From contig CAJQUW010000498.1 in NCBI GenBank assembly GCA_907163375.1, positions 186,001 through 250,000 on the forward strand: a DNA stretch of 64,000 nucleotides. Reading direction: 5' to 3'. The notes beneath the pieces are model-generated. The model saw only the letters and a program-made list of their open reading frames with translations. It did no database searches and was not told where the DNA came from. Every line of letters starts with the position of its first letter. Position 1 is the stretch's first letter. Positions 35,852 to 47,164 of the stretch are shown one piece after another. The DNA comes from Prostheceraeus crozeri. Taxonomy: Eukaryota; Platyhelminthes; Polycladida; Euryleptidae. Position numbers and translations under genes: made by a program.

Positions 35852-37820
35852 AATGTGCAGAACTGTAGTAGGGCAATCAGATCTCTTCAAATAGTTTGTA
35901 GGTGGAATCTAATGCACGAGTCGTATGGAAGTCGCTTATCCAATGACACTCGATTGCATTGCAGAAGGTCGATAGGTTCTCTCAAATGTAAGAAGTCGAG
36001 TATTGACTTATTTGTGTGTTTATATGAACTTTTGGCTGCGCACCCTTGCCAGTTCACCGCTATGCATAATTGATTGAGGGTGATGCTAAAGAGTGCATAT
36101 TCCGTGAATAAATAATTACTTTTGATATTGATCCACAGACTTTCCTTATTTCGTCAGTGCTTTTGTCAATGATTAGATATATCAGTATCTGAATTTGACT
36201 TATTTAATTGAGGCAAGATAATTTAAAATTGGACAGGTTATTCAAATTCCAAGTCATACAACAGGCCGTCATCAATAAAAACAGTGTCAGATACAGCGTC
36301 ATATCTAGTCGGCTGCATTTTTACTGTAGACAGACAGTGCTCCAGATCAGAGGTTATCTGCTTCGAAGAATATTTTCAAAGAGGGAAATTAATTTCTCAT
36401 CGATCAATTTGACGACTTTGACCTTGAACTTTAAATTGGTATTATCTGGAGAATGCAAGGCATACTTTAGTTTTCAAATCAGCATTCTTTACTTTCAAGA
36501 GCATGTCTGCACCCAATTCTGCAGACTGGCAGTAATTCGGTGGTTTTATAGCTAAATAATACGTTGAAACAATACCAGAGTTTCCAATTTCAAGTTTTAA
36601 TTGAAACTTCTCTTCCTAGGATTCGTTTTACTCGACCGAATAATTATAGAATTGTTTCGTCTCGAGAATAACCACACCTTCCTTCTCGTTTTACATTATT
36701 GCTTCCACAAAACTTTAATTTCCCATTTCAGTAACTACTTCTCTTTAAGATCTTGGTGGAAACTGTTGAAATACAGTATATGCAGTTTGCCGCAAATATT
36801 TCCTGCCGAAAGTCACACTACAGTGATTACAGTACTTTCAGCAAAATGATCTATAAAACAGTTCCTGATTGTTTTGAAATACACATCGTAGTTATCAAGT
36901 TTTACTGCGAGGCAAGTGAATTCAATGGTGATAGAATGTCTGACGAGGGATTTCAACGCATTTATTAACTCCCTCTTTGTTGCTACATCTTAGAAAGCTG
37001 ACTGATGTGACCTCAGTTATCTTCGTAACAGTAAGGATAGTAGTTAAAGTAGTTAATCTATTGTTTAAATAAAGAAATGCGTAATTTCAAACGAGCTTTT
37101 CGTAGTCTCTTGATATGTGAAGACTAAATGAGATCTTAATACCTGATGTTTTTGCAATCTTAAACATCGTTCTTAGAAATTAATAGCAAGTTTGGCACCC
37201 TTCATTACAATGTCATTCAGTCTTCACACGTGACTGCGTAGAGACCAAGATAGACATCGATAATTTTGCACAAGTTTTTTTTGTACAAAAAGTGTAATCT
37301 TGAATATATATTAGTGTCTATCATTTACTGAGTTTGTCAAACTGAAAGAATGGATGTTTTTCTAATGTCTTATTTAAAGTAGGACTACATGTCGCAGTGT
37401 TTTATATCCAAGTGGTTTACTTGACGTAGTCATCGAATTGGTTGTTTGACATGAAATTGAGTTACAGTTAGGACATATTCCTAACGTAGCTGCTGTTACT
37501 TGTCAATGAGCATTGAAAGAAAACAAAAGAGTTAAATTTGAAATTGGAAATGATTTTCCGCGGCACCAAATATGCGTTTAAAGAAAATGAAAGTTCGAAT
37601 CTTGAAAGCTCGATGTCTAAAAATGTTGTGACCATTTAGAGAACGTTTTTGCCTCACATTGCATAACAGTAAAACACGCGACTGATCGTGCAATCAATAA
37701 TGATAAGACAAAGAATTCCGATGCAGTTCATAATACAATTTATAAATTATCTATAGTCCGCTTCTTTAGGGAACGAGTATGGTTAATTACTCATCTAAAA
37801 TGTAGGCCAGTAATGTTAAA
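35852..37820. other. no recognised gene
   Basis: Two plus frames of 115 and 82 codons (36208-36555 and 36601-36849) lack motifs and fit chance. Otherwise AT-rich DNA. Confidence 0.4.
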
Positions 37821-37823
37821 ATA

Positions 37824-37950
37824 TGCGGTTAGCATACCGCATCGATTTTGGCCCATTTCATGGACTCGGATCGCGCCCGGAGCATCGCCATTCGATTCAG
37901 CGTGGTCGACTGCCCCACTCGGAACCTTAATCTGAAAACCAAATTTTGGG
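37824..37950 (-). repeat. tRNA-derived SINE, left copy of an inverted pair
   Basis: Reverse complement of the copy at 41096-41213. On the minus strand a GTGGGGCAGTCGA A-box-like motif is followed about 45 bases later by GCGATCCGAGTCC, a degenerate B box, then GGGCCAAAATCGATGC. The two copies differ by scattered substitutions (estimated around 80% alike by eye), which suggests independent insertions of one family. Confidence 0.65.
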
Positions 37951-39198
37951 TTCAACCATAACTTTGAAATTTTCGATAACGTCCCCCTCCCTTCTGCCCT
38001 TCATCTGGAAAATGTTGGAGAGCTTGCAGACGCAGTTTGAAAATTTTCCAAAGACTGGATCTCAAGAGAAAGAGGCAGTCAATTTTTCATTCTTCCGTGG
38101 ACGTTCCGTCACGGATCAACACTTGGAACATTTTCGATGAGGTCTTCCGTGGTCATTCCGCATCCTGTCCGCGACGGATGCACAGAAAAAATTCTTCGAC
38201 TTCACCCGCTCCTCCCTCCTTAGTAAAATAGCCTGAAGACTGGTTCGGACTGGCTCGAAGTTGGCCAAACCACATATATCAGAGATTGCGTTTGAATGGA
38301 GAATTTTCATCTTGGACTAGCATAACCATCGGAGTTCCACATGGCAGTGTGTTGGGTCCTATTCTGTTCTGCATCGCTACGAATTCTATCCAGGCATGCC
38401 TTAACAACACTTCGATTGTGAAGTATGCCGACGACGTCACGTTCCTCCATTTTGTGCGCAATGAATCTGATTATCACCTTCAAGATGAATGGGACAATTC
38501 AGTTCGCTGGTCAGAAAACAACAGTCTCCCTTTAAACATTTACAAATGTCGATCGATGGACGTAATAACAAAGAAGGGCCTCACTCTCCGTCCAATCCAG
38601 TGTTCAAAAGATTCTTTTCTGGAAAAAATTCAGCAGTCGAGCTATTGGGTGTCACCTCACCAAACATGAAGTGGGATTTTCATATCCAGAAGCAGCTCAA
38701 CAAAGCGAGGAAAAGGACTTTCATCCTTCGAAATCTAAGAAGATCAAATTGTCCTCCTCCCCTCATGTTTCAAACATACACAGCACTGATACGATCACTG
38801 TTGCTGTACGCTTACCCATCATTCTGTAATATGCCTTCCAGACTCACCTGTGCCATCAATCGTCTTGAAAGAAGATGCTTCAGAATCATCGGTTGCAACG
38901 ACTTCCCTAGTTTTGCTTCTGCGGCTGATAAGATTTGCTGTAAACTCATCCGATATGTTGAGGACAATTTTGACCATCCCCTTCGTGAGCTATTCACTAA
39001 TTCAACGCACTCTCGAACCCGCTTCTCGCATCCTCTCCGTCGTCCCTTCGCCAGAACAAAGCGTCTTTCCACATCTTTTGTCAAGTTCTGCCCTTCTTAG
39101 AATACTTATAATTTGCTCTTCCGAATCAGCTTCTGAATATTCTGAACCTCCATCTCAACAACAAAAAAAAAATAAAGTTATCATTATCATCATTATTT
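37946..39198 (+). mobile_element. 5'-truncated LINE with reverse transcriptase (LINE A)
   Basis: Plus-strand frames in succession cover an RT domain and C-terminus. Early fragments at 37946-38231 are weakly RT-like (RGRSVTDQHLEHF). The frame 38286-38669 has GVPHGSVLGPILFCIATNS and the catalytic box VKYADDVTFLHF. After a frameshift near 38640, the frame to 39100 has KARKRTFILRNLRRSN, LIRSLLLYAYPSF, INRLERRCFRIIG and ends TSFVKFCPS. The 3' end has AACAAC plus an A-run, AATAAAG and an (ATCATT)-type tail at about 39178-39198, typical of LINE tails. No endonuclease domain is left. RT motifs and the post-RT segment resemble LINE C at 15.2 kb. Clade (CR1/jockey-like or other) not assigned. Confidence 0.8.
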
Positions 39199-39299
39199 GG
39201 AATCCTTTCGTCAAGACGCATTCAACGGTACTGCTCTTTAGGATGAATTCGGGTCTTGCCTTTTCTCACTTCTCATTGGCCGATGCGTCTCGGTTAGTA

Positions 39300-39837
39300 G
39301 CTTATCAGTTTGTGCTTCTTCCGTTCTGCATGGTGGGGAATGAGTGGGCGGATGAAGCGGCTGAGGGGGCCGTGAGGTTGGACCGGGGATCACCTCACTC
39401 GGAGGCGACGGTCAAGCGGTACTGGAAGTGGCGAGAGCGGGACAGGGTGTGAGGTACACGATTGTTGTCTGTTCGTGTGTGATGTCGGAATCAACCGTGC
39501 CGTGGAGGTCCATTGGTCCAGGGAGAACATGGTGAACATGGCCCGGTTGAGGATGGGGCACTCCTTGGAACTGAGGACTACCTGAAAAGGATCGGCCTGG
39601 AAGGGTCGGGTATTTGCAGGGTGTGTGGGGAAGTGGAAGAGGTGGTGGAATACATTATGGAATGTGTGGCGTGGGAAGGTATGACGGTCAGTTTGGGGTT
39701 GACCTGCGGTTTGCACGTTGGTCATGATGTTTCGTTTCTTTGTTCGAGACTACGGGAAGTGTTGGTGTATTGGAAGTGATAGAGGTGAGTGTAGCTGCGG
39801 CCGCAAGCAGGCGACAACAGAAACAACAACAACAGCA
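39300..39837 (+). mobile_element. GC-rich LINE B, 3' fragment (RNase H end, zinc knuckle, tail)
   Basis: The frame near 39310-39450 carries MVGNEWADEAAEGAVRL, the last motif of a LINE-type RNase H (usual GNExAD). Another frame, 39513-39720, has HGPVEDGALLGTEDYLKRIG and the zinc knuckle ICRVCGEVEEVVEYIMEC. The copy ends in an ACAACAGAAACAACAACAAC tail at 39815-39837. The sequence is strongly GC-rich, unlike the host DNA. RNase H plus C-terminal zinc knuckle places it in the I/R1/Tad-like LINE group in a broad sense. Frames are broken. Confidence 0.7.
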
Positions 39838-40963
39838 CTTCGACTTCGCCTACGAAAGGGCGTACGACCGGGTGTGGCGAGATGGGTTTCTGTGGAAACT
39901 AGTGGGTGCGGGGATCAGCGTGCGGATGGTTCGGTGGGTGCAGGAGTGGTTGAAGAATATGCTTGCGTGTGTCAGAGTGGATGGGATGCAAGGGCTGCCT
40001 CAAGGTTTCGTGTTGGCGCCTCTCCTCTTCCTGGTTTATAACAACGACCTGGTGGAGAGGCTTGATGAGAGAGTGGACATTATGTACGGTGGCAGGGAGC
40101 TGAGGAGGGAAAAGTCGCCCTGTTTCCTGGGGTCACCTACGACGTGGGGTTCACCTTCAGGGAACAGGTCGACAAGGTGGTGAGGAAGGCGAGGTCGGGC
40201 ACAAGGCTGCTGAGCTGCCTGGTGGGGAAGGATTGGGGTTGGAGTGTGGAGTTGTTGAGGGTGACTTACATGGCCCTGGTCAGGTCGGTCCTCCTCTACG
40301 CTTCAGCGGCGTGGGGGCCGTGGGTCTCGGCGGTGAATTGGGAGAGGTTGGAGAGGGTCCAGCTTCAGTGTGCGCGGACCATCGGGGGCACACTGAAGAG
40401 CGCGCCGAGGGAGGGAGTTTTGGAGGAAGCGGGCCTTTGCAGTTTGAGGGTGGTAGCTGAGGGGTTGTGGGTTGGGGAATGGGAGAAGTGTCTGAGGGCA
40501 CGAAGGATGGATCCGAGAAGGGATTGGGGGCTGAAGGAGGTGTCTTCACGCCTGAAGCGACGCCGTAATTGTAGGTCACAGGCGAGAGAGCTTTGAGAGC
40601 GAGTGGTCCCGGAAGAGGTGGTGCGAGTCTCTACTGTATTGAGGGAGGCTCCAACAAGCGAATGGGAGGGAGTTGAATGGGTCAGCGGAAAGAGGGGATA
40701 TGGGCGTGGGAAAAGGCCGTGGAGATGCTGAGAGGGATGAGTGATGTAGACCTCACGGTTTACACGGATGGGTCAATGGAGGAGGGGTTGGAAAAAGGCG
40801 GGGCGGCGGCGGTGTTTACCCGCGGGGACCCAGCCTCGCCCGAAAAGGTGGAAGTCAGGTCGTGTGCGGCCTTGGTGGTGGCTTCCTCCTTTCAGGCAGA
40901 TGTGCGGGCGCTTGTCCTGGGGTTGGAGCGGCTGTGGGAACAACGTGAGGCCACAAAGTAACA
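39838..40963 (+). mobile_element. GC-rich LINE B, RT-to-RNase H fragment
   Basis: Begins abruptly after the CAA tail of the preceding fragment with FDFAYERAYDRVWRDGFLW (RT motif, catalytic Asp region), then VRMVRWVQEWLKN and LPQGFVLAPLLFLVYNNDLV. An internal deletion removes the YxDD box: the sequence jumps from LDERVDIMY to KSPCFLG and then VTYDVGFTF in another frame. The frame 40144-40596 continues with LLRVTYMALVRSVLLYASAA and WERLERVQLQCARTIGGTLK. The frame 40677-40961 gives the start of RNase H, LTVYTDGSMEEGLEKGGAAA and VRALVLGLERLW. It stops where the 39.3-kb fragment would take over. Truncated 5', internally deleted and frameshifted. Confidence 0.75.
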
Positions 40964-41095
40964 TAGGTTGGCCGTCAACTGCGTCTGTTTGCGTGCTTGT
41001 CATGACATAGAGTGAGATAGTGGAATACTTGACAATGGAAGATAGTAAACAGACGCGACGGAGATCTCAAAGCACAACAGTTGTGTCAGCGTAAT

Positions 41096-41213
41096 CAAAA
41101 ATTTGGTTTTTGGTCCCCAGTGGCGCAGTCGATCACTCTGAAACGAATGGCTGTGGTCCTGGCGCGATCCGAGTCCTAGAAATGGACCAAAATCGATGCT
41201 GTTAGCTAACCGC
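41096..41213 (+). repeat. tRNA-derived SINE, right copy of an inverted pair
   Basis: Matches the minus strand of 37824-37950 from AAATTTGGTTTT to GTTAGCTAACCGC. Pol III-like boxes are AGTGGCGCAGTCGA and GCGATCCGAGTCC. Together the two copies bracket the LINE cluster. Confidence 0.65.
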
Positions 41214-41269
41214 GCACTTTGCACTGCTTAGGTCAAGTATGCCTTCAATTCTTTCAATGTAGTCCGTCT

Positions 41270-41405
41270 GGAAGCTACAACGGTTTCTGCAGGGAACAAA
41301 GTTGAAGATGAGACTTTCACAGAATGACGTAAACCCGGTGGCTGAAGAATCTGTGGGTCTACCGAGTTCTACTGGGTTACTTTTTTTGTCAGACATGACC
41401 AAAGA
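41270..41405 (-). repeat. dispersed repeat DR, copy 4
   Basis: On the minus strand: TCATGTCTGACAAAAAAAG, GAACTCGGTAGAC, CATTCTGTGAAAGTCTCATC and CCTGCAGAAACCG in DR order. One minus frame reads LVMSDKKSNPVELGRPTDS. Here the frame runs on instead of stopping, inside a 189-codon minus frame (41202-41771) that is otherwise unrecognised. It starts about 55 bases after the right-hand SINE. Confidence 0.6.
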
Positions 41406-41768
41406 AAAGCATGTTAATATAAGGGGAAGTTGACTGGCTCTCTGCGTAAAAATGACATTTTCTTTGCTTTCTAGCATAAAGTAGGATGTATTAAATCTAG
41501 AATCTAATTTTTTCGCTTGTAGTGTGTTCAGATGCTTTACATAATGTATTACCCTCATGTTTGTGTTCGGTGATACATGCGATAATGTGGTTAAAATCAT
41601 TGCATTGCAGTTACAATTAAATTTGATTAAATTCATATACCAAGGTAAGCAAACACATGATTGTACAACCTGAAGATATTCCATGCCAAAAATTATGGCT
41701 CCAGAGTTAGTACGTCTCATTTGATCAGAAAGAACGCGGACATTTTTACCAAAAAAAAGTCCGTCTCT

Positions 41769-41985
41769 CAAAAGTCAAAAGTCAAAACGTTTATTTCCAA
41801 CTTGGAAAACGTAGTACAAATATACATCTCATTGGATTTACATGTATTACCCTTGATCTTGTCTGACAAGAAAAGGAATCGAGGAGAACTTGGCGGACGC
41901 GCAGATTCGTAAGAGCGATTTGGTGTGCAATGTAAATCATTCTTCATTCTGTGAAAGTATCTACAGAAACTCGCGAAACCAGAGA
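41769..41985 (+). repeat. dispersed repeat DR, copy 5, beside a CAAAAGT tail
   Basis: The DR core spans about 41840-41985: CTTGATCTTGTCTGACAAGA, AACTTGGCGGACGCGCAGA, CATTCTGTGAAAGTATC and CTACAGAAACTCGCG. One frame reads LILSDKKRNRGELGGRADS and then a stop. Just left, 41769-41788 is (CAAAAGT)2CAAAAC. Read on the minus strand this looks like the short tandem tail of a LINE, after a 124-codon minus frame (41768-42142) ending LEINVLTFDF. Whether DR belongs to that LINE is not settled, because the DR frame lies on the opposite strand. Confidence 0.5.
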
Positions 41986-41989
41986 CTGC

Positions 41990-43575
41990 ATCGTTCAATT
42001 GTACTCGCGCATACATGGAACTTGATGTCGTCAAGCATTTCGTGTTAAAATTGCAGTGATGGTTGACCATGCTAAGGTTGATAAAACCAAGTAGTCTTCT
42101 TTGGTATTCCCTATGTATTCTTGCAAAACGTAGCACGCGCAACTATAACTTCTGATAAATTTTGTCTATTTTTTGACATTATTGAAAGATGGTGAGAGAT
42201 ACTCAAATTTCCAACTTCACGCTTAAATGACACGAAAAGAAAGTTGTCACGGTTTCTGTGCACTCGAGCAGTGTGGCGCTTTGAAAAGGCTTTTTTGATA
42301 TCATCAACATGTACACATTTCATATGCCTTTGGGAATTCGATGTTCTTATTTTAAGATTTGATAATTTAGGATTAGCTTGCGATAAAATATACTGTTGTT
42401 ACTTCCCTACTTACACTAATGAGTTTTGCATCGCAGCTGCTTGACAACTTTCAAGACACACCCGAACACCGAGGAAGAAAACTGAATGATCAATATACTT
42501 TAACCGAATATTTTGAATCAGCATTCTTGAGAAGCTCGCTCAATCTTGGAATAGGTAGAGGGAATTACCAAAACAATAATTAAAGTGCATTGCCTGCATC
42601 AGTAATTGCTTCAAGTTTGCACTGAAGATGAGTGGTTTCATTGAAGTCATTCCTTCAAGAATCTATTAAACTGCTGCTTAACATCATTCGCTGTCCTATA
42701 TTCAGCATGTTAGGATTGCTCAATTGGATAATGTGACTGCATGATTTAAAAGTACTAATGGTCAAATGTTCGAATCTGAAGATGTATGGAAGTACACTTG
42801 GATCTGTTGGCTGTGAATATGTTCAGCTAACGCCACATAATCAGCTTCATTTCATTATTGAGTCCATATCGAAACGGTCTAGACAGTGAGCTGATTTTCT
42901 TTTGTAAAATTGTCCACCGAAGGGGTTTCCTCACTGTAAGATTTTATATATCTCAGCTTTGATGACGTAGTGGCAACCATGAGAAGTGTCCTTCGTTGAT
43001 GTTTGCATGGATTTGCTGGTCAGCAATCGCACATTCCTACATTTATGCATTTTTCGAAGTGAAACAAAGTTTCAACTATATATTGCTACAGTATGTTTTG
43101 TGGACAGTTTATTGTACTATGATCAGATACATCTTTAGCTAATCTTGTCCAGCGTGGTGTAATATTAGCAAAATCCATTGCAAGGCTTTGGCCAGTTTTG
43201 AGTGACGGGTGATGCAAACTGTTCAACAAGCCGTGTATTAATCATTTCCGAATTTTGTACAGACTCAGCAAAGAGTCCCAATGCAATCTATGACTTTGGT
43301 GCAACAAGGTCTTCAGCTATTGGTGCAGCTCACCGAAAAATCAAAACCAGAACTGCACGCTACAAGAACTCCTTCATCAGCTTTTATATCATTCTTATTG
43401 TCTGTAATGCCACTTTCGAATGCATCTTAGAGTGCAAATAAAGCGGTATCCTGCATTCGGAATAACAGTGCGTTCATGTAGGTGTATATAGAGTATAAAT
43501 CATTATGAATGATAACTAAAACAAGACATCTAATTAAATGAAAGCAAAATGTTAACTATCAGACCTAACATGCAG
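41990..43575. other. no gene seen
   Basis: Outside the minus frame shared with DR copy 5, nothing is recognised. Short plus frames at 42244-42444 and 43202-43441 lack motifs. Confidence 0.4.
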
Positions 43576-43580
43576 TAATA

Positions 43581-44967
43581 CAGTCCGTTTCATAAAAAGT
43601 GGATCATCCTAAATTTTGACTAAATAAAATGTAAGTATGATACAGAAAACACCATACATTTTCTATGGGATTCAGATCAGGAGAACGAGCTGACCAAGAT
43701 AATGTCCTAAGCCCTAATTGAGACTTGCATAAGTTGACTCTACTACTCCTGTGACACGTAGCATTATCATCCATAAATAACCAAGTCGATGGATCACCAA
43801 GTTGATCTGTCATTTGGCCAATGTTCATTCGTAAAACATTCACATAGCGTTCAGAATTCATGGTTCCTTGCTGTATGTGAAGTTCAGAGCGGCCATTGGT
43901 CCAAATGCCAGCCCAAATCAGTATAGTCGCACCACCTTGTACCCGGGGACGATGTAAATGTCTCGGAATTTCCTGATCAGATTTTATCCATAATCTCAAT
44001 CGACCATCACTATCCTTCAGACGGACTGATGCCTCATCAGACCAGACAACCCGATCCCATTGATTTCTCCAGTGACAATGACTCATTGCCCATCTGAGAC
44101 GTCTTTTTGTATGCTGATCTGATAATTCGATCTGAGAGGGCCTCTTACAGCTCTTGAAATTCGACTCAATAAGTCTTCTACGAATAGTGAACTTAGAAAT
44201 AGATGAGTCTAGTGCAGCCATCTCAGTTAACGAGAGACTTGGATCAACTTTAACAAATCTCAAAATTAGGCGGTCTCTACGTTTGGATGTTTTGCGTGGA
44301 CGGCCAGAGCCCTCTTTACGACAGAGTCGAAAATCATCATTATGCCATCGATGCACATTTGTGTAAGGGACATTTAGTCGTTTGCTTGTAGCTCGCAAAG
44401 AAAACCCTGGTTCTAGCAAGGCTGACACTTTGCCTTTTGTGAATGCGATCTCGTTATTGTTCATTTGTGCTTTGTATTGTTTTCAACCGGTAAGAGATAG
44501 ATTTCTAGCTGAAAGCAATCAGGAGTGCTGCCAACACCACCGCAACGAAGTCAGGAAGCTATGGAACATGAAGTCCAGTTAATCACATGTAGCAGTTACA
44601 TTGTTGTTGATGAATAATGGTGCTATACTGGCTCTGATTGACCGATTTTCTTTATTTTTGTTTTGCTTGATAGCTTTTGACTTGTAGAACAACATATTAC
44701 ATAACAAAGGAGACAAATGTAATTTTATAAGAGTGAGGTATGATTTTGTGTAACATTGCTAAATGAAGATCAAATTATCTACTACTTTTTTATCTATAAC
44801 AGGAAAACAACTCAATATTCATGCTTGAAATTTCCAACAATGATATTAGTAAGCACAACTGATATATCTTCCAAATTTCAGAGAATTTCGTTCAAGTTTG
44901 GCGGAGTTAGACAAAGTTGAAGTTAAGGCGATGTTTAAGGGTGATCCATTTTTTATGAAACAATCTG
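43581..44967 (-). mobile_element. Tc1-family transposon, copy 1 (1,387 bp, internally deleted)
   Basis: Flanked by TA on both sides (43579-43580 and 44968-44969), the canonical Tc1/mariner target duplication. The terminal inverted repeat is about 30 bases: CAGTCCGTTTCATAAAAAGT at the left and, complementing the right end, CAGATTGTTTCATAAAAAAT. Compared with copy 2 at 48.95 kb, about 270 bases encoding the C-terminus are missing at about 43645. The rest is nearly identical to copy 2, so the family was recently active. From the two copies the full length is about 1.65 kb. Confidence 0.95.
43604..44464 (-). pseudogene. Tc1 transposase, C-terminally truncated (286 codons)
   Basis: Encodes a DD34E cut-and-paste transposase. 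The N-terminus has two helix-turn-helix units: residues ~10-45 (FSLRATSKRLNVPYTNVHRW) and ~60-110, with the linker GSGRPRK between them. The catalytic triad is visible: Asp143 in VVWSDEASVRL, Asp233 in WLFMDDNATCHRS and Glu268 in SPDLNPIENVW, with 34 residues between the last two, as in Tc1. After Trp271 the family sequence stops and 15 unrelated residues are read from the element's own end, because about 270 bases were deleted. All three catalytic residues remain, but loss of the C-terminal ~60-70 residues probably makes it inactive. The start ATG at 44464 fits the family. Confidence 0.9.
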
Positions 44968-44969
44968 TA

Positions 44970-45912
44970 CATGACCAGTTAATCAAACAAATCGCACATT
45001 CTCTCTGACAGAAGTCTAGTGCTTGTAATCTCCAAGTAAGTGGGCTTCAATTAGAAAATATACATACATTTCCATATGACGCAGCGTAAATAATGTAGCG
45101 GATATTTCAAGACATGCGATGAAGCTCATGAATTATCAGCGTGCATGATAGGACATCAAAAGGCAACGCGCAGTCATAGATATCATCATCAGTATCGGTT
45201 TTTAAAGATATTTTGCAATAAACTAACCATCTAACTTATTGACAAGCTCTATTGAATCCAGGAAGGCCTAGTGCTTAATTGTCACATGAGAAATACACAG
45301 CATATCTGTTTTGTCTTGTTAATCAATTGAGTGGTGTGAATTACAAATTATGAGTTATGGGATGATTCAAACAATAACTCAAACAAAATGACTGTCATAC
45401 GAAAAGATTTCAATTCAACTCCCTCAGATCAGCTCCATTGCCATTGCCTCCTTATTTCTGAAGTACATTGAGAAACGATGCGCAGCATCATTAAGCAGTA
45501 AGGCTTTCAATTAGAAAGAGTTAAGAGTTGCTTTTCCCTTTGACGTAAGATAGCAGAAGCGAGGAATGTTAAAGTTCGCTCGAGGAGAGTAGTCAGACAT
45601 GATGGAACATATACAGATAAAGAAGACTCAAAGACACTGCGCAGGTAGAGGCAATCATCCCTTTGGGACGAGAGGGGATCTTCCAGTCTGTGGAACTCTC
45701 ATCGTGATTGTTGGCAAAGAAGAGAAAAAAGACGAATGCCAAAAACTATATTGTTGCTGCACTGTACTAGAAAAGTGAAGACTTTGTAAAATGCGTCTAC
45801 ATGTATTAGAAACTCTCTCATTCTCGTCTTCCTCGTCTTTAAAGTACCGTTATCGAATATCAAAAGTAATTGATTACGTCATCTCCTGTCTAATCGAATA
45901 GGTGACAATTAC
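44970..45912. other. no gene seen
   Basis: Unrecognised AT-rich DNA right of the first Tc1 copy. Confidence 0.4.
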
Positions 45913-45916
45913 GTCG

Positions 45917-46276
45917 ATAGAAATCCGACATTCTATAACATCAAAAGACTAGAATGGACAATGGACATATTCATTGAAAGCACGTGAAAGTCGGTACGGA
46001 CAATATCGGTTTGTTGGTGGTCATTTCAGCCACTCAGTTAGGCACCTATCGAGGTCAATGTTGCTGCACCTTAAGAAGAATCAAATTTCTCACACATGCA
46101 AGTTTTAGAGTCTTTCCGGAATTTATTTTATCAGAATGCTTTCATATGTAAAGATAAATGATAATAACGGTGAACATTTACAAAGTACAATGATTAGCTG
46201 CCGGTACTCCCAACAACTGTTTTCAATATCCATGTACATTCTAGTACTCTGCTACCATAGAGTGTCGGATTTCTAT
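45917..46276. mobile_element. 360-bp MITE-like element with ~85-bp inverted ends
   Basis: The outer ends are ATAGAAATCCGACATTCTA and, on the other side, the complement of TAGAGTGTCGGATTTCTAT. Inverted similarity continues inward: ACTAGAATGGACAATGG against the complement of CATGTACATTCTAGT, and ATTGAAAGCACG..GGTACGG against its counterpart. This makes arms of about 85 diverged bases. No coding capacity. A single matching end (AGAAATCCGACACTTTATA) lies at 22284, so the family is repeated. Confidence 0.6.
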
Positions 46277-46355
46277 GAAGTATGATGGCTCCCATTAGCT
46301 GACAATGGATACGCACCAGCACCTTATCGGTGTGCTTTATAAAGATTCACGATTA

Positions 46356-47135
46356 GCCATAGAGTAGGTGCATTAAGTGGAATAGCAACTCAGTAGCATT
46401 AACTAAATCCCCAATGTGGATACAGTTTCGATTTTATTAGATGAACTCGAGTTAAGAACCAGTACCACATGTAAAACATGCAAACTTTTGTACTTTTGGA
46501 TTCGACTGATCATGTTAGTGATACAGAAGGAATAATAGTATTTTACAAATCCTCCTTGTCATAAAAACCTTGGAGAGGTAATGTTTTGTTCAATTATCAG
46601 TTCGATGAGTTACTGATGCCTTCATGCTCAGCCTTATTAATAAGAGTATTTTCTTAAGCGTGATCACATCACAAAACTTGTCACTGATAGAGCAAAATAT
46701 CATGATCAAAGACGAAGAAAAAAAATAAATTTCAAATTCAAGAAAATAAACATAAATTCAGTGAATCATAAAACAGCGCCGATGAAAATTGATTAAAAAG
46801 TTGAAATTTCAGTCAAGAAGCACAATAAATTCTCAACTTTTCCATAAAGACTTGGTTACTGAATTTTCCCCGATAATCAGCTCAATTTACGCTTCATTCG
46901 GATACCTTTTAGTAAATGTTCATTCCTTTTGATATTTAATGAGGTTCATACTACTTGTATAGTGGTTTCACGTCGCTAGTATACATGTATACACACAGGA
47001 ATAATTTGCAAAACGTAGCTTCTTAAAAATTAATCAAATATTTTTTTGACCGCAGGAACATAATTTCCACAAAAAATTGAATCTTTTGATATAAAATTTT
47101 TGCTATATGCTGACATTTCCGACATTTTTTTGAGT
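46356..47135 (+). repeat. repeat F, copy 1
   Basis: Matches 55560-56285 in the same order and orientation. The shared blocks are ATAGAGTA..GCAACTCAGTA..CCCAATGTGGATACAGTTTC at the left, GTATTTTCTTAAGCGTGATC near 46645, and ATCTTTTGATATAAAATTTT with TATGCTGACAT at 47088-47120. Copies are old and interrupted by indels. No coding frame; class unknown. Confidence 0.55.
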
Positions 47136-47164
47136 CGCATTTTTTTGTGAGCATTTGGTTCTGA

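Noticed and set aside
38850-39452. 200-codon plus frame overlapping LINE A and the start of LINE B
   Set aside because: It crosses the LINE A 3' tail and reads two unrelated elements in one frame; the RT-consistent frame is a different one.
37824-41213. A single large transposon with the two SINE copies as terminal inverted repeats
   Set aside because: The 'ends' carry Pol III boxes, are diverged from each other and enclose several unrelated LINE fragments; independent SINE insertions explain them better.
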